From positions 1-64,000 of the forward strand of contig NZ_SMKN01000001.1 in the NCBI RefSeq assembly GCF_004348675.1: a stretch of DNA of 64,000 nt. Reading direction: 5' to 3'. Origin of the DNA: Micromonospora sp. KC606. Its GTDB lineage: Bacteria > Actinomycetota > Actinomycetes > Mycobacteriales > Micromonosporaceae. The notes beneath the pieces were generated by a model. That model had not been told where the DNA came from and searched no databases. It saw nothing but the letters and a program-made list of their open reading frames with translations. The translations under genes were made by a program, and so were the position numbers. This document shows, in pieces, positions 45,974-53,377 of the stretch (within the stretch, counting starts at the first letter, position 1; each line of letters begins with the position of its first letter).

Positions 45974-46924
45974 ATGAAGGGCGGCCATCGACTCCTCCCC
46001 GCAGGTGTCACGGCCCTGGCGCCGGCGATCTGGGGAAGCACATACCTGGTGACCACCGAATGGTTGCCACCCGACCGGCCACTGCTGGCCACCACCGCTC
46101 GGGCGCTTCCCGGAGGGCTGATCCTGCTGGCCCTCACCCGCCTGCTGCCGACCGGGACGTGGTGGTGGCGGTCGTCGGTGCTCGGCACGCTCAACATCGG
46201 CGCGTTCAACGTCCTGCTGTTCGTCGCGGCCTACCGCCTGCCCGGTGGCATCGCGGCGATGATCATGGCCGTACAGCCGATGATCGTCCTGATCCTGGCG
46301 GCGCTGCTCATCGGCGACAAGATCCGGGGCACGCACATGCTGGCCTGTCTCCTGGGCACGGCCGGTGTCGCGATGCTGGTCTACAGGGAGACAGCGGCCC
46401 TTGACACCGTGGGCGTGGTCGCGGCGCTCGCCGCAGCAGCCTGCATGGCCGTCGGCATCACGCTTACCAAACGGTGGGGACGCCCGGATCGGGTAGGACT
46501 ACTGCCCTTCACCGGATGGCAGCTGATCGCCGGCGGACTCGTATCCCTGCCGTTGACCCTGATCCTCGAAGGGCTGCCGGCCACCCTCACCGGGTCCAAC
46601 ATCATCGGGTTCGCCTATCTCACCTCCGCCGGCGCCGTCCTCAGCTACGCGCTGTGGTTCCGCGGGATCGAGCGCTTGCCCGCACTGGCGGTCTCCTTCC
46701 TCGCCCTGGGCAGCCCGATCGTCGCGACCCTCCTCGGATACCTCTTTTTGCGCCAGACGCTCTCGATCGTCCAAATGGTCGGCGTCATCGCGATCATCGT
46801 CGCCGTGCTGCTCGCGCAACCACGGCCACCTAGGTCACGGCGGCGTCCCGACGACTCCCCGGACAACGACAACCCGGCGTCTGGACCGACTTCGCCGCCG
46901 ACGGTCGGCGCACGCCGCCGATGA
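45974..46924 (+). CDS. EamA/DMT-family metabolite exporter
   Basis: A 316-residue membrane protein with ten hydrophobic segments in two EamA repeats. The first spans about 8-140 and starts A-P-A-I-W-G-S-T-Y-L-V-T, and the second about 150-285. A 30-residue charged C-terminal tail follows. ATG 45974 has GGGAGG about 9 bases upstream. Such proteins export amino acids, drugs or other metabolites. The stop overlaps the open frame leading into the next gene, and the truncated MFS gene starts 48 bases on, so both exporters probably were one unit with the DsbA-like gene. Confidence 0.88.
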   Translation: MKGGHRLLPAGVTALAPAIWGSTYLVTTEWLPPDRPLLATTARALPGGLILLALTRLLPTGTWWWRSSVLGTLNIGAFNVLLFVAAYRLPGGIAAMIMAVQPMIVLILAALLIGDKIRGTHMLACLLGTAGVAMLVYRETAALDTVGVVAALAAAACMAVGITLTKRWGRPDRVGLLPFTGWQLIAGGLVSLPLTLILEGLPATLTGSNIIGFAYLTSAGAVLSYALWFRGIERLPALAVSFLALGSPIVATLLGYLFLRQTLSIVQMVGVIAIIVAVLLAQPRPPRSRRRPDDSPDNDNPASGPTSPPTVGARRR

Positions 46925-46971
46925 CACGGGCGCCATCGCCGACCTCACGCCCCTCCGACAAGAGAGAAGAC

Positions 46972-47697
46972 ATGGTCACAACAGATGCGCACCCATACTC
47001 GACCCGGAGGTCGTGGCTGGGTGTCGCCGTCATCACCGCCAGTCTGTTCACCTTCGTCACCACCGAGCTGATGCCCGTGGGCCTACTCACCCCGGTGAGC
47101 GCGAACCTGGGTGTATCCGCGGGCGTCGCCGGGTTGATGGTCACGCTGTACGGCATCTCTGCCGGGCTCGGCGTGCCGTTCATCGTCGCGTGGACCAGGC
47201 GCATCAACCGGCGCGTCCTGCTGTCCGTGCTCCTGGCGATCCTGGCCCTGGGGAACCTGCTCACCGCCGTCTCGCCGAACTTCGCGCTGATCCTCACGAC
47301 CCGGCTCGTCATGGGATTCGCCAACGGCGTCTTCTGGGCAATCGGCGTGAGCATGGCAATGCGCCTCGTACCGGGACGCCTCGCCCCCCGGGCATCAGCG
47401 ATCGCGTTGTCCGGCATCTCGATCGCCGCAGTGGTGGGCATTCCGCTCGGTACGTTCCTGGAAAGCCTCACCAACTGGCGCGCCACCTTCCTCATCTGGG
47501 CCGGCCTCAGCCTGCTGGTGTTCCTCGCGGTCACCGTGGTCATTCCCTCGCTGCCCTCGGAGAACGTCGTCCCAGTCCGGGAGGTCTTCCGACTCCCGCT
47601 CCAACACGCGCAACTGCGCCGAGTGATGGTCGCCGTGACGCTGTACGTGCTCGGCCACTTCGGCGCGTACACCTTCATCCGGCCCTTCGCGGAGGAG
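46972..47697 (+). pseudogene. MFS transporter truncated by an IS630 remnant
   Basis: ATG 46972, after GAGAGAAG, starts an AraJ/sugar-efflux-type MFS protein (F-V-T-T-E-L-M-P-V-G-L-L near residue 25, then G-V-P-F-I-V-A-W-T-R-R-I-N-R-R). The first seven hydrophobic segments are intact. At 47698, after Y-T-F-I-R-P-F-A-E-E, the gene meets IS630 transposase sequence and ends 11 codons later. The C-terminal half (about 160 residues) is missing. Confidence 0.8.
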
Positions 47698-47698
47698 C

Positions 47699-47791
47699 GA
47701 CCCCAAGCCCTTCGTGTGGACCGAAACGGCTGACGACGTCCTCGAAACAATCGCCGCATACTGCCAACGAATCAACGACCCAGGACACTAG
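47699..47791 (+). pseudogene. IS630 transposase C-terminal tail
   Basis: Thirty residues in one frame, D-P-K-P-F-V-W-T-E-T-A-D-D-V and A-A-Y-C-Q-R-I-N-D-P-G-H, are the exact end of a common actinomycete IS630 transposase. The TAG at 47789-47791 shares a CTAG palindrome with the stop of the leftward gene next door. It marks the left border of the biosynthetic operon. Confidence 0.8.
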
Positions 47792-48669
47792 CTGTCGTGG
47801 TCGGTGGTCACCAGCCGCAGGGTGTCCTCCAGGTACCGGCGGCCGGCGGTGAGCCGGGGGTGCGGGTCGCCGTCACCGCAGTACTCCACACCCACCTCCG
47901 TCACCGCCGGTATCCGGGCGAGCCGCGCCAGCCACCGGTAGTTGTCGACGACTCCGGCGGCCGCGTCGACCGTGAAATCGGCGGCGCCGCCCCGGATCAG
48001 GCAGTTCTTCAGGTGGAAGTACGCCACCCGACCGGCCACCAGATCGATCACCGCCGGGTCGCGGTCGTCGGCGCCGAGCGCGACGGCGTTGGCGGGGTCG
48101 AGGGTGACGACCAGGTTGTCGTGGTCGGCGAGGTCGAGGAGGCGGGCGGTGGCGGCCACCGTGTCGTGGACCGTGTTGGGGTGCACCTCGACCGCCACGC
48201 GTACGCCTCGCTCGGCCGCGTACGCGGCGACCCGCCGATAGCAGTCGGCGACCCACTTCAGATGTACGTCGGACGCCAACGCGCTGCCGTTGCCCGTCCA
48301 GTCACGGTCCCAGTCCTGCCCGTCGCGCACCAGCCACCCGCCGGCGCCGTTGACGAGCGCGATGCCGTTGGCGGCGCAGGCGTCGACGACGGTACAGACC
48401 TTCTCCACCCACATCGCGCGCTCCGCCTCGTCGGCGGCGGTGAAGACCGCCCAGTAGTCGGCGCAGAACACCTCCACGCCGTACCGGCGACCGGTCCGCA
48501 CGGCGGCGGCGATGCCACTGCGGACGTTTTCGGCGTCGAACTCCGGATCGAAGTGCCACGACGACAGCTCGATCGCCGGCCACGCGTCGGCGGCGGCGAC
48601 CCGCAGCACGTGCCCCAATGGGTAGTCGCGCAGCGCGTAACTGTGCAGGACCGGGCGCACGCCGCTCAC
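47788..48669 (-). CDS. TIM-barrel sugar phosphate isomerase/epimerase
   Basis: A 293-residue AP-endonuclease-2-type TIM barrel. Metal-binding residues are apparent: Glu in V-A-V-E-V-H-P-N-T (about 167), Asp in V-T-L-D-P-A-N-A (about 200), His in Y-F-H-L-K-N (about 228) and Glu in V-G-V-E-Y-C-G-D-G (about 267). The family includes xylose isomerase, IolE/IolI of inositol breakdown and tagatose epimerases; it works on keto-sugars or keto-cyclitols. GTG 48669 overlaps the stop of the upstream oxidoreductase gene by four bases (GTGA). It is the last gene of the ten-gene operon, and together with that enzyme it could oxidise and then epimerise or dehydrate the ring. Confidence 0.85.
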   Translation of the reverse strand: MSGVRPVLHSYALRDYPLGHVLRVAAADAWPAIELSSWHFDPEFDAENVRSGIAAAVRTGRRYGVEVFCADYWAVFTAADEAERAMWVEKVCTVVDACAANGIALVNGAGGWLVRDGQDWDRDWTGNGSALASDVHLKWVADCYRRVAAYAAERGVRVAVEVHPNTVHDTVAATARLLDLADHDNLVVTLDPANAVALGADDRDPAVIDLVAGRVAYFHLKNCLIRGGAADFTVDAAAGVVDNYRWLARLARIPAVTEVGVEYCGDGDPHPRLTAGRRYLEDTLRLVTTDHDS

Positions 48670-49706
48670 CGGACTTCGGCCAGCGGTGCGCCGCCGGACA
48701 CCTGCACGGCGCCGGCGCCTGCCCTCGCGGCGGCGGTGTCCGCGATCACGTACAGGATCTCCAGGTCACGCAGCCCGCGCTCCAGGCTTACCTCGCCGGG
48801 CACCGGCTCGCCGGCCGCGCAGCGGGCAAGCAGCTCGTACTGGCTGCGGTACGGATCGACCGGCGTCAAGGCAGCGGCTGGGCGCCAACCCGAGGTGTCG
48901 CACATCTGCAACGCGCCGGTGCCGTCCATCTGCCAGGCCCCCGTGACCTGGATGATGCCGGCGTCGCCGACCACGGTGTAGCTCGCCACCTCGGCAGATG
49001 CGGGCTGCTCATGGAACGTGGCCGCGGTCTCGAAGTGCAGGTACCGGCGGTCGTCGAACCAGAGCGTGGCTTGCGCGTAGAGATCCGTTCGAGTCGGGTC
49101 GCCCACCGGCCAGGCGGCGGCCTGGCAGCGCACCGGGTCGGCGCCGAAAATGTCGATCGCGGTGAGCACCGGGTAGATGCCGAGGTCGGCGAGGCAGCCC
49201 AGACCGCTCTCGGCCGGCCTGCTGCGCCAGTCGTCCTTGCGCCATCCGAGGCGGGCCGCGACCATCGCTTGCGGCGTACCGATGGCGCCCGCGGCGACCA
49301 ACCGGCGTGCCTCCCGGTTGTAGACGTTGTGCTTCGACATGTACCCGACGATGGCGGGAGCTGCGGCGCCGGCCCCGGCGGTCACGATGTTTCGTCCGGA
49401 TGCGACGGTGTGCGCCAGCGGCTTGTCCACCACGACGGCGAGGCCGCGTTCCAGGGCGCGGATGGTGAAGCGCTCATGCAGGTGGTTGGGCGTGGCCACG
49501 TGTACCGCGTCCATGACGACGTCGAAGAAGGCGTCTTTGTCGGTGGTGAGAAAGGCGTCCGGGCAGTCCGGGGCCGCCATGGCAAGGGCCTGCGGGTCCG
49601 GGTCCAGCACCGCCGCGAGGCGGCCGCCGGGCATGTCCCGCAGTGCCGGGATCAGGGAGTGCCGGGTGAGGAAGCCGGCTCCGACGATACCGACGCGGTA
49701 GGTCAT
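48666..49706 (-). CDS. Gfo/Idh/MocA-family oxidoreductase
   Basis: A 346-residue NAD(P)-dependent dehydrogenase. The Rossmann domain starts R-V-G-I-V-G-A-G-F-L (about 4-13). The catalytic Lys is in V-V-D-K-P-L-A-H-T (about 91-99, the family E/D-K-P motif). A C-terminal beta-sheet domain follows from about 125. Homologues oxidise hydroxyls of sugars and cyclitols, for example IolG with inositol. ATG 49706 is chosen because GGAG lies seven bases upstream; a TTG in the same frame at 49718 is less likely. It follows the GT2 gene by 12 bases and is coupled to the isomerase gene. Confidence 0.88.
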   Translation of the reverse strand: MTYRVGIVGAGFLTRHSLIPALRDMPGGRLAAVLDPDPQALAMAAPDCPDAFLTTDKDAFFDVVMDAVHVATPNHLHERFTIRALERGLAVVVDKPLAHTVASGRNIVTAGAGAAAPAIVGYMSKHNVYNREARRLVAAGAIGTPQAMVAARLGWRKDDWRSRPAESGLGCLADLGIYPVLTAIDIFGADPVRCQAAAWPVGDPTRTDLYAQATLWFDDRRYLHFETAATFHEQPASAEVASYTVVGDAGIIQVTGAWQMDGTGALQMCDTSGWRPAAALTPVDPYRSQYELLARCAAGEPVPGEVSLERGLRDLEILYVIADTAAARAGAGAVQVSGGAPLAEVR

Positions 49707-49718
49707 GTCGTACTCCAA

Positions 49719-51143
49719 TCAGGATGGTGGGGCGACCGCCGGCTGCCGGGCGCCATAGAGGAAGAACGGCCCGTGGTCGAGGCTGCCGACTACGTTGCCG
49801 GCCAGGTGACCGACCAGGGCGTCCATGCCGTCGCGCAGGCCGGCCCAGTCCCTGCCGGCCCTCGGCGGGAGGTCCGGGCGCGGCCGGCACGACGCCGCGC
49901 CGGCGCTCGCGTGCCAGCGCCGCAACACCCTGCCCAGAGCGTGAGTGCCGGCACGCACCCGGCCGGCGTCCACGCCGAACATCGCCCCCGCAACCTCCTG
50001 GTCCGCGGTGATCGCGCGCAGCATGCGGTACCCCAGGCGCAGTTCGGCCGGATTGATGAGAAACCCGGCGTGCGGGCCCCAGTCCGCGAAGCGGTACTCA
50101 ACCCAACCGGTGTCCCGCCAGGCGAGCGCGTTCACCCCGGGCGGGATCGCGCCGGCCTCGGCCAGGGCGCGAGCCAGCCAGGCGTGGTCGTACCCCCAGG
50201 CGAACTGCTGGGCTCGGGTCGCGCCGGGGGTTTTGCGCGCCTCGTCGACGACCTCGGCGGCCGGCACCGCCCACAACTCGCCGAGGCGGGACAGCAACGC
50301 CATCGCGAGCATGTCCTCGGAACTGCCGTAGGGAGTGCCCTCGTAGAACAGCGGGCCACGGTGGCGGATCCACCACAGCACCGGGTCCTGCCGGACGAGC
50401 AGCCCGACAGTGCGGCCGGTGATTAGGCTGCCGTGGGAGGTGACCGACAGCAGGTCGTACCCGTCGCCGTTCAGTGCGCCGGGCAGCCGCCGCGATGCGG
50501 TGGCGGGGGCGTGCCCGGTTGTCCCGGGCACGCCGTGAGTGAGCGTCGTCGCGCCGCCCGGCCGGCGCCTCAGCCAGCCGTCGAGGTCCGGCACGGGAAC
50601 GACTCGGGGGCACGCAGCGATGGCGCGCGGGTTTGTGTCCAAGGTGGCCTGCAGCCGCGCCAACGCGCCCGGCGCCAGCGCGGTGTCATCGTCCAGGAAG
50701 AGCAGCAGCCGGCGCCGCAGCGCCGACCCGTCCGTGTGCGCGAGGAACGCGAGCCCGGCGTTGCGCGCCTGCGCCGCGGTGTAACGCGTGCCGGACGCCC
50801 GCGGCGCGGCGATGATGCGGTGTTCGCGGCCGGTGCCGCGCAGCAGTTCCCCGACCACCCGGGCGTCCGGCACCGAAAGTCCGTTGTCCACCACCAGTAG
50901 GGCGGCGCCCGGCACAGCGGCGAGCACGGTGGACAGACACAGCCACAGGCTTACGGTGCGCCCGCCGCCGGGCGGGCTGTAGGTGGGAATGAGCACGGTT
51001 ACGCCGGGAGCCGAAACGTCGCCGTCGAACGACCGCGGCGCGCCGGTCTCCGCGCCCGGCGCGAACCGAGCGAGGTACCCCGGCGCGGTCGCGCGCGTCG
51101 TCGTGACGGTCGGCATCGCTGTGGTCGTCGACATCGCCGTCAC
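49719..51143 (-). CDS. GT2-family glycosyltransferase
   Basis: A 474-residue GT-A glycosyltransferase. It opens V-T-V-L-I-P-T-Y at about 50-57, with a first Asp cluster in L-L-V-V-D-N-G (about 90) and the metal-binding L-F-L-D-D-D-T-A (about 150). A W-W-I-R-H-R-G stretch near 255 recalls galactosyl- and rhamnosyl-transferases. No signal peptide or membrane helix, so it acts in the cytoplasm. GTG 51143 lies seven bases after the permease stop, with GAGGG between; ATG 51134 is possible. It probably attaches a sugar to the cyclitol or to an intermediate before export. Confidence 0.85.
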   Translation of the reverse strand: MTAMSTTTAMPTVTTTRATAPGYLARFAPGAETGAPRSFDGDVSAPGVTVLIPTYSPPGGGRTVSLWLCLSTVLAAVPGAALLVVDNGLSVPDARVVGELLRGTGREHRIIAAPRASGTRYTAAQARNAGLAFLAHTDGSALRRRLLLFLDDDTALAPGALARLQATLDTNPRAIAACPRVVPVPDLDGWLRRRPGGATTLTHGVPGTTGHAPATASRRLPGALNGDGYDLLSVTSHGSLITGRTVGLLVRQDPVLWWIRHRGPLFYEGTPYGSSEDMLAMALLSRLGELWAVPAAEVVDEARKTPGATRAQQFAWGYDHAWLARALAEAGAIPPGVNALAWRDTGWVEYRFADWGPHAGFLINPAELRLGYRMLRAITADQEVAGAMFGVDAGRVRAGTHALGRVLRRWHASAGAASCRPRPDLPPRAGRDWAGLRDGMDALVGHLAGNVVGSLDHGPFFLYGARQPAVAPPS

Positions 51144-51149
51144 CGGCCC

Positions 51150-51974
51150 TCACTGGTAGCGGCTAACGAAGCCGCGCCGCTGGAACACCTGTAGCGAGAA
51201 CGTCGCGAACGCGAACGCTGCCACCATCAACGCGGCCGTGGCCAGCGCGGCCACGCCGATCTCGCCCCAGGGCGACGGGTCGCCGGTCGCCACCGCGCGG
51301 GCCGCGCTGAAGGTGTATGTCGTCGGCAACACGGCCGAGACCGGCCGGATCGCCTCCGGCAGCACCGACACCGGGTAGAACGCGCCGGACAGAGGCAGCA
51401 CGATGAAGAGCAGCGTGAAGGCGAGCGTCTCGGTGCCCGAGCCGAGAAACATCACCACGCCCATCACGATCAGCGCGACCGCCCAGCCGGTCAGCAGCAG
51501 CAGCGCCATCACCGGGACGATGGCGCCGCCCGAGTCGGTGAGGTCGAAGCTGAACAGGACGGCCGCCGCCACGGTCACCGCGGCTATCCCCACGCCGACG
51601 CGGATCAGTCCCTGTAGGGCCGCGCCGGCCACCCACTCGACCGGGCGCAGCGGCGTGGTGAGCAGGCTCGGCAACTGGCGCGCGTAGATCTCCTCGAAGA
51701 AGCTGGCCGAAACGGCGATCTGGGACTGGTACATGACGTGCCACATGACGATGCCGGCCACCACGGAGAGCGCGGTACGGGTCGCGGCGTCGCCGCCCGC
51801 CTGGCGCACGTACATCGCGATCGAGCCGTACAGGAGCATGTCGAAGACCGGCCAGACCGCGACGTCGACGAAGCGGTACGGGCTGCGCCGGGTCACGTAC
51901 CAGTGCCGGACCACCACGGCGGCGATCCGCCGCGGCGCGCTGCCCGCCGCGGCGGTCATCCTGGCGGCGCTCAT
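51150..51974 (-). CDS. ABC-2-type transporter permease
   Basis: A 274-residue membrane protein with six hydrophobic segments. It has the ABC-2 layout of antibiotic exporters such as DrrB: a cytoplasmic N-terminal helix (R-R-S-P-Y-R-F-V-D), an amphipathic F-F-E-E-I-Y-A-R-Q-L-P-S-L-L-T-T-P between helices 2 and 3, and a final V-F-Q-R-R-G-F. ATG 51974 overlaps the ATPase stop by ATGA; a longer frame to 52196 would lie inside the ATPase gene and is rejected. It would form the membrane channel with the ATPase. Confidence 0.9.
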   Translation of the reverse strand: MSAARMTAAAGSAPRRIAAVVVRHWYVTRRSPYRFVDVAVWPVFDMLLYGSIAMYVRQAGGDAATRTALSVVAGIVMWHVMYQSQIAVSASFFEEIYARQLPSLLTTPLRPVEWVAGAALQGLIRVGVGIAAVTVAAAVLFSFDLTDSGGAIVPVMALLLLTGWAVALIVMGVVMFLGSGTETLAFTLLFIVLPLSGAFYPVSVLPEAIRPVSAVLPTTYTFSAARAVATGDPSPWGEIGVAALATAALMVAAFAFATFSLQVFQRRGFVSRYQ

Positions 51975-52738
51975 GACGACGCTCCCGCGTTGGCGGCCTC
52001 GTCGTCCGCGGTGGCCTCCCGTAGGCGCAGGTACACGTCCTCCAGGCTGGACTGCCCGAGTTGCGCGGCGATCGTTTCCAGCGGCCCGTCGACCAGCACC
52101 CGCCCGGCCGCCAGGAAGATCACTCGCTGCGCCAACCGCTCCACCTCCACCATGTTGTGGCTTGTGATCAGCAGTGCGGTGCCCTGCCGGCGACACAAAT
52201 CGAGCAGGCGGCTGCGTACCCGCAGCGCGACGTCCGGGTCGAGCGAGGCGGTGGGCTCGTCGAGCACCAGCAACGCGGGCGCGTGCATGGTCGCCTTGAC
52301 CACACCGATCATGGTCCGCTGCCCGCTGGACAGGTCGCCGCCCCAGCGGTCCGCCAGGCCGTCCACATCAAACAGGCGGAGCCCCGCTCGGGCCTGTTCG
52401 CGTGGGCTTGTCGAGCCGTACAGCCGGGCGTACAGCGTCAAGAACTCCAAGACCCGCAGGTGCGGCGGGAGCGGTAGGTAGCCGGAGGCGAACCCCACCC
52501 GGGCCAGTGCCGAGCGGCGGGCCCGGCGGCTGCGCTGTCCCAACAGTTCCACCGTGCCGCCGTCCGGCTGGACGGCTCCGAGACAGCTCATCAGCGTGGT
52601 GGTCTTGCCGGCACCGTTGGGCCCGACGAGGGCCACCCGCTCGCCGGCGGCGATACTGACGTCCACCCCGTCCACGGCTGTCACCTGCCGGTATCGCTTG
52701 CGCAGGCCGCGTATTCGCAACACCGTGTCGCCAGTCAT
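51971..52738 (-). CDS. ABC transporter ATP-binding protein
   Basis: A 255-residue ATPase. Walker A is G-P-N-G-A-G-K-T-T at about 39-47, the Q-loop region follows, and the signature L-S-S-G-Q lies at about 136-140. Walker B is L-L-V-L-D-E-P-T at about 155-162 and the H-loop T-S-H-N at about 192. All are present. It belongs to the DrrA/CcmA drug-export branch. ATG 52738 overlaps the HAD stop (ATGA). With the permease it would export the product and may give self-resistance. Confidence 0.93.
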   Translation of the reverse strand: MTGDTVLRIRGLRKRYRQVTAVDGVDVSIAAGERVALVGPNGAGKTTTLMSCLGAVQPDGGTVELLGQRSRRARRSALARVGFASGYLPLPPHLRVLEFLTLYARLYGSTSPREQARAGLRLFDVDGLADRWGGDLSSGQRTMIGVVKATMHAPALLVLDEPTASLDPDVALRVRSRLLDLCRRQGTALLITSHNMVEVERLAQRVIFLAAGRVLVDGPLETIAAQLGQSSLEDVYLRLREATADDEAANAGASS

Positions 52739-53376
52739 CTGTCAACCCCCTCGTCCCGTGCCCTCCACAGCAGATCGCGCACCGCCGCGAGCGTCGGCGC
52801 ACACGCGTCGGCCTCGGCAAGCTGCGCCGGCGTGTGCGTAGTGGTGACCGCGAACACCGCGCATCCGGCGCTTTTCGCCGCCCGTACTCCGTCGGGCGCG
52901 TCCTCGATTACGACGCAGCGGTCCGGGGTCACACCCAGCCGACGGGCCGCGGTGACGTACCCCTCCGGAGCGGGCTTGCCGTGCCGGACGTCCTCGTCGT
53001 ACACGGCCACCGCGGGCAGCGGCAGTCCGGTCGACCGGAAGCACTCACCCACGAACCACCGGCTACCGGAGGTCACGATGGCCCAGGGGAGGCGCCGGCA
53101 GGCCCGCAGCAGCGGCGCGGCACCCGAAACCGGGCGCACCTCGGCCATCCGTTCCCGGGTCAGGGCGTCCAGGGCCTGCCGTTCGACCGCGGGATCGAGA
53201 TGTGGGGCGACCTCGTCCAACACGTCGGCCGTGCGGCGGCCGGACGTGCGTGCGAGCACGCGGCCCGGATCAAGCCCATGGCCGGCCGCCCAGCGGCTCC
53301 ACACTCCCCGGAACAGGTCACCGGTATCCAGCAACACGCCGTCGACGTCGAAGAGCACGGCCGCGGGAGCGCGCAC
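52735..53376 (-). CDS. HAD-family phosphatase or phosphosugar mutase
   Basis: A 213-residue HAD protein. Motif I is L-F-D-V-D-G-V-L-L-D (about 7-16), with the nucleophile Asp and the D+2 acid. Motif II is I-V-T-S-G-S (about 98-103), motif III is the Lys in K-P-A-P-E-G-Y, and motif IV is I-E-D-A-P-D-G-V. A helical cap lies between I and II, as in beta-phosphoglucomutase and sugar-phosphate phosphatases. GTG 53376 was chosen since GGGAGG ends eight bases before; an in-frame GTG at 53385 overlaps the ribosome site. It could remove or move the phosphate put on by the ROK kinase. Confidence 0.85.
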   Translation of the reverse strand: MRAPAAVLFDVDGVLLDTGDLFRGVWSRWAAGHGLDPGRVLARTSGRRTADVLDEVAPHLDPAVERQALDALTRERMAEVRPVSGAAPLLRACRRLPWAIVTSGSRWFVGECFRSTGLPLPAVAVYDEDVRHGKPAPEGYVTAARRLGVTPDRCVVIEDAPDGVRAAKSAGCAVFAVTTTHTPAQLAEADACAPTLAAVRDLLWRARDEGVDR

Positions 53377-53377
53377 G

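Noticed and set aside
48618-50426. A 602-codon plus-strand frame opposite the Gfo/Idh and GT2 genes
   Set aside because: Antisense shadow with no domain features; the minus-strand genes explain the sequence fully.
51975-52196. Longer start for the ABC permease
   Set aside because: It would lie within the ATPase gene. The ATGA overlap at 51974 and the membrane-protein layout support the shorter start.
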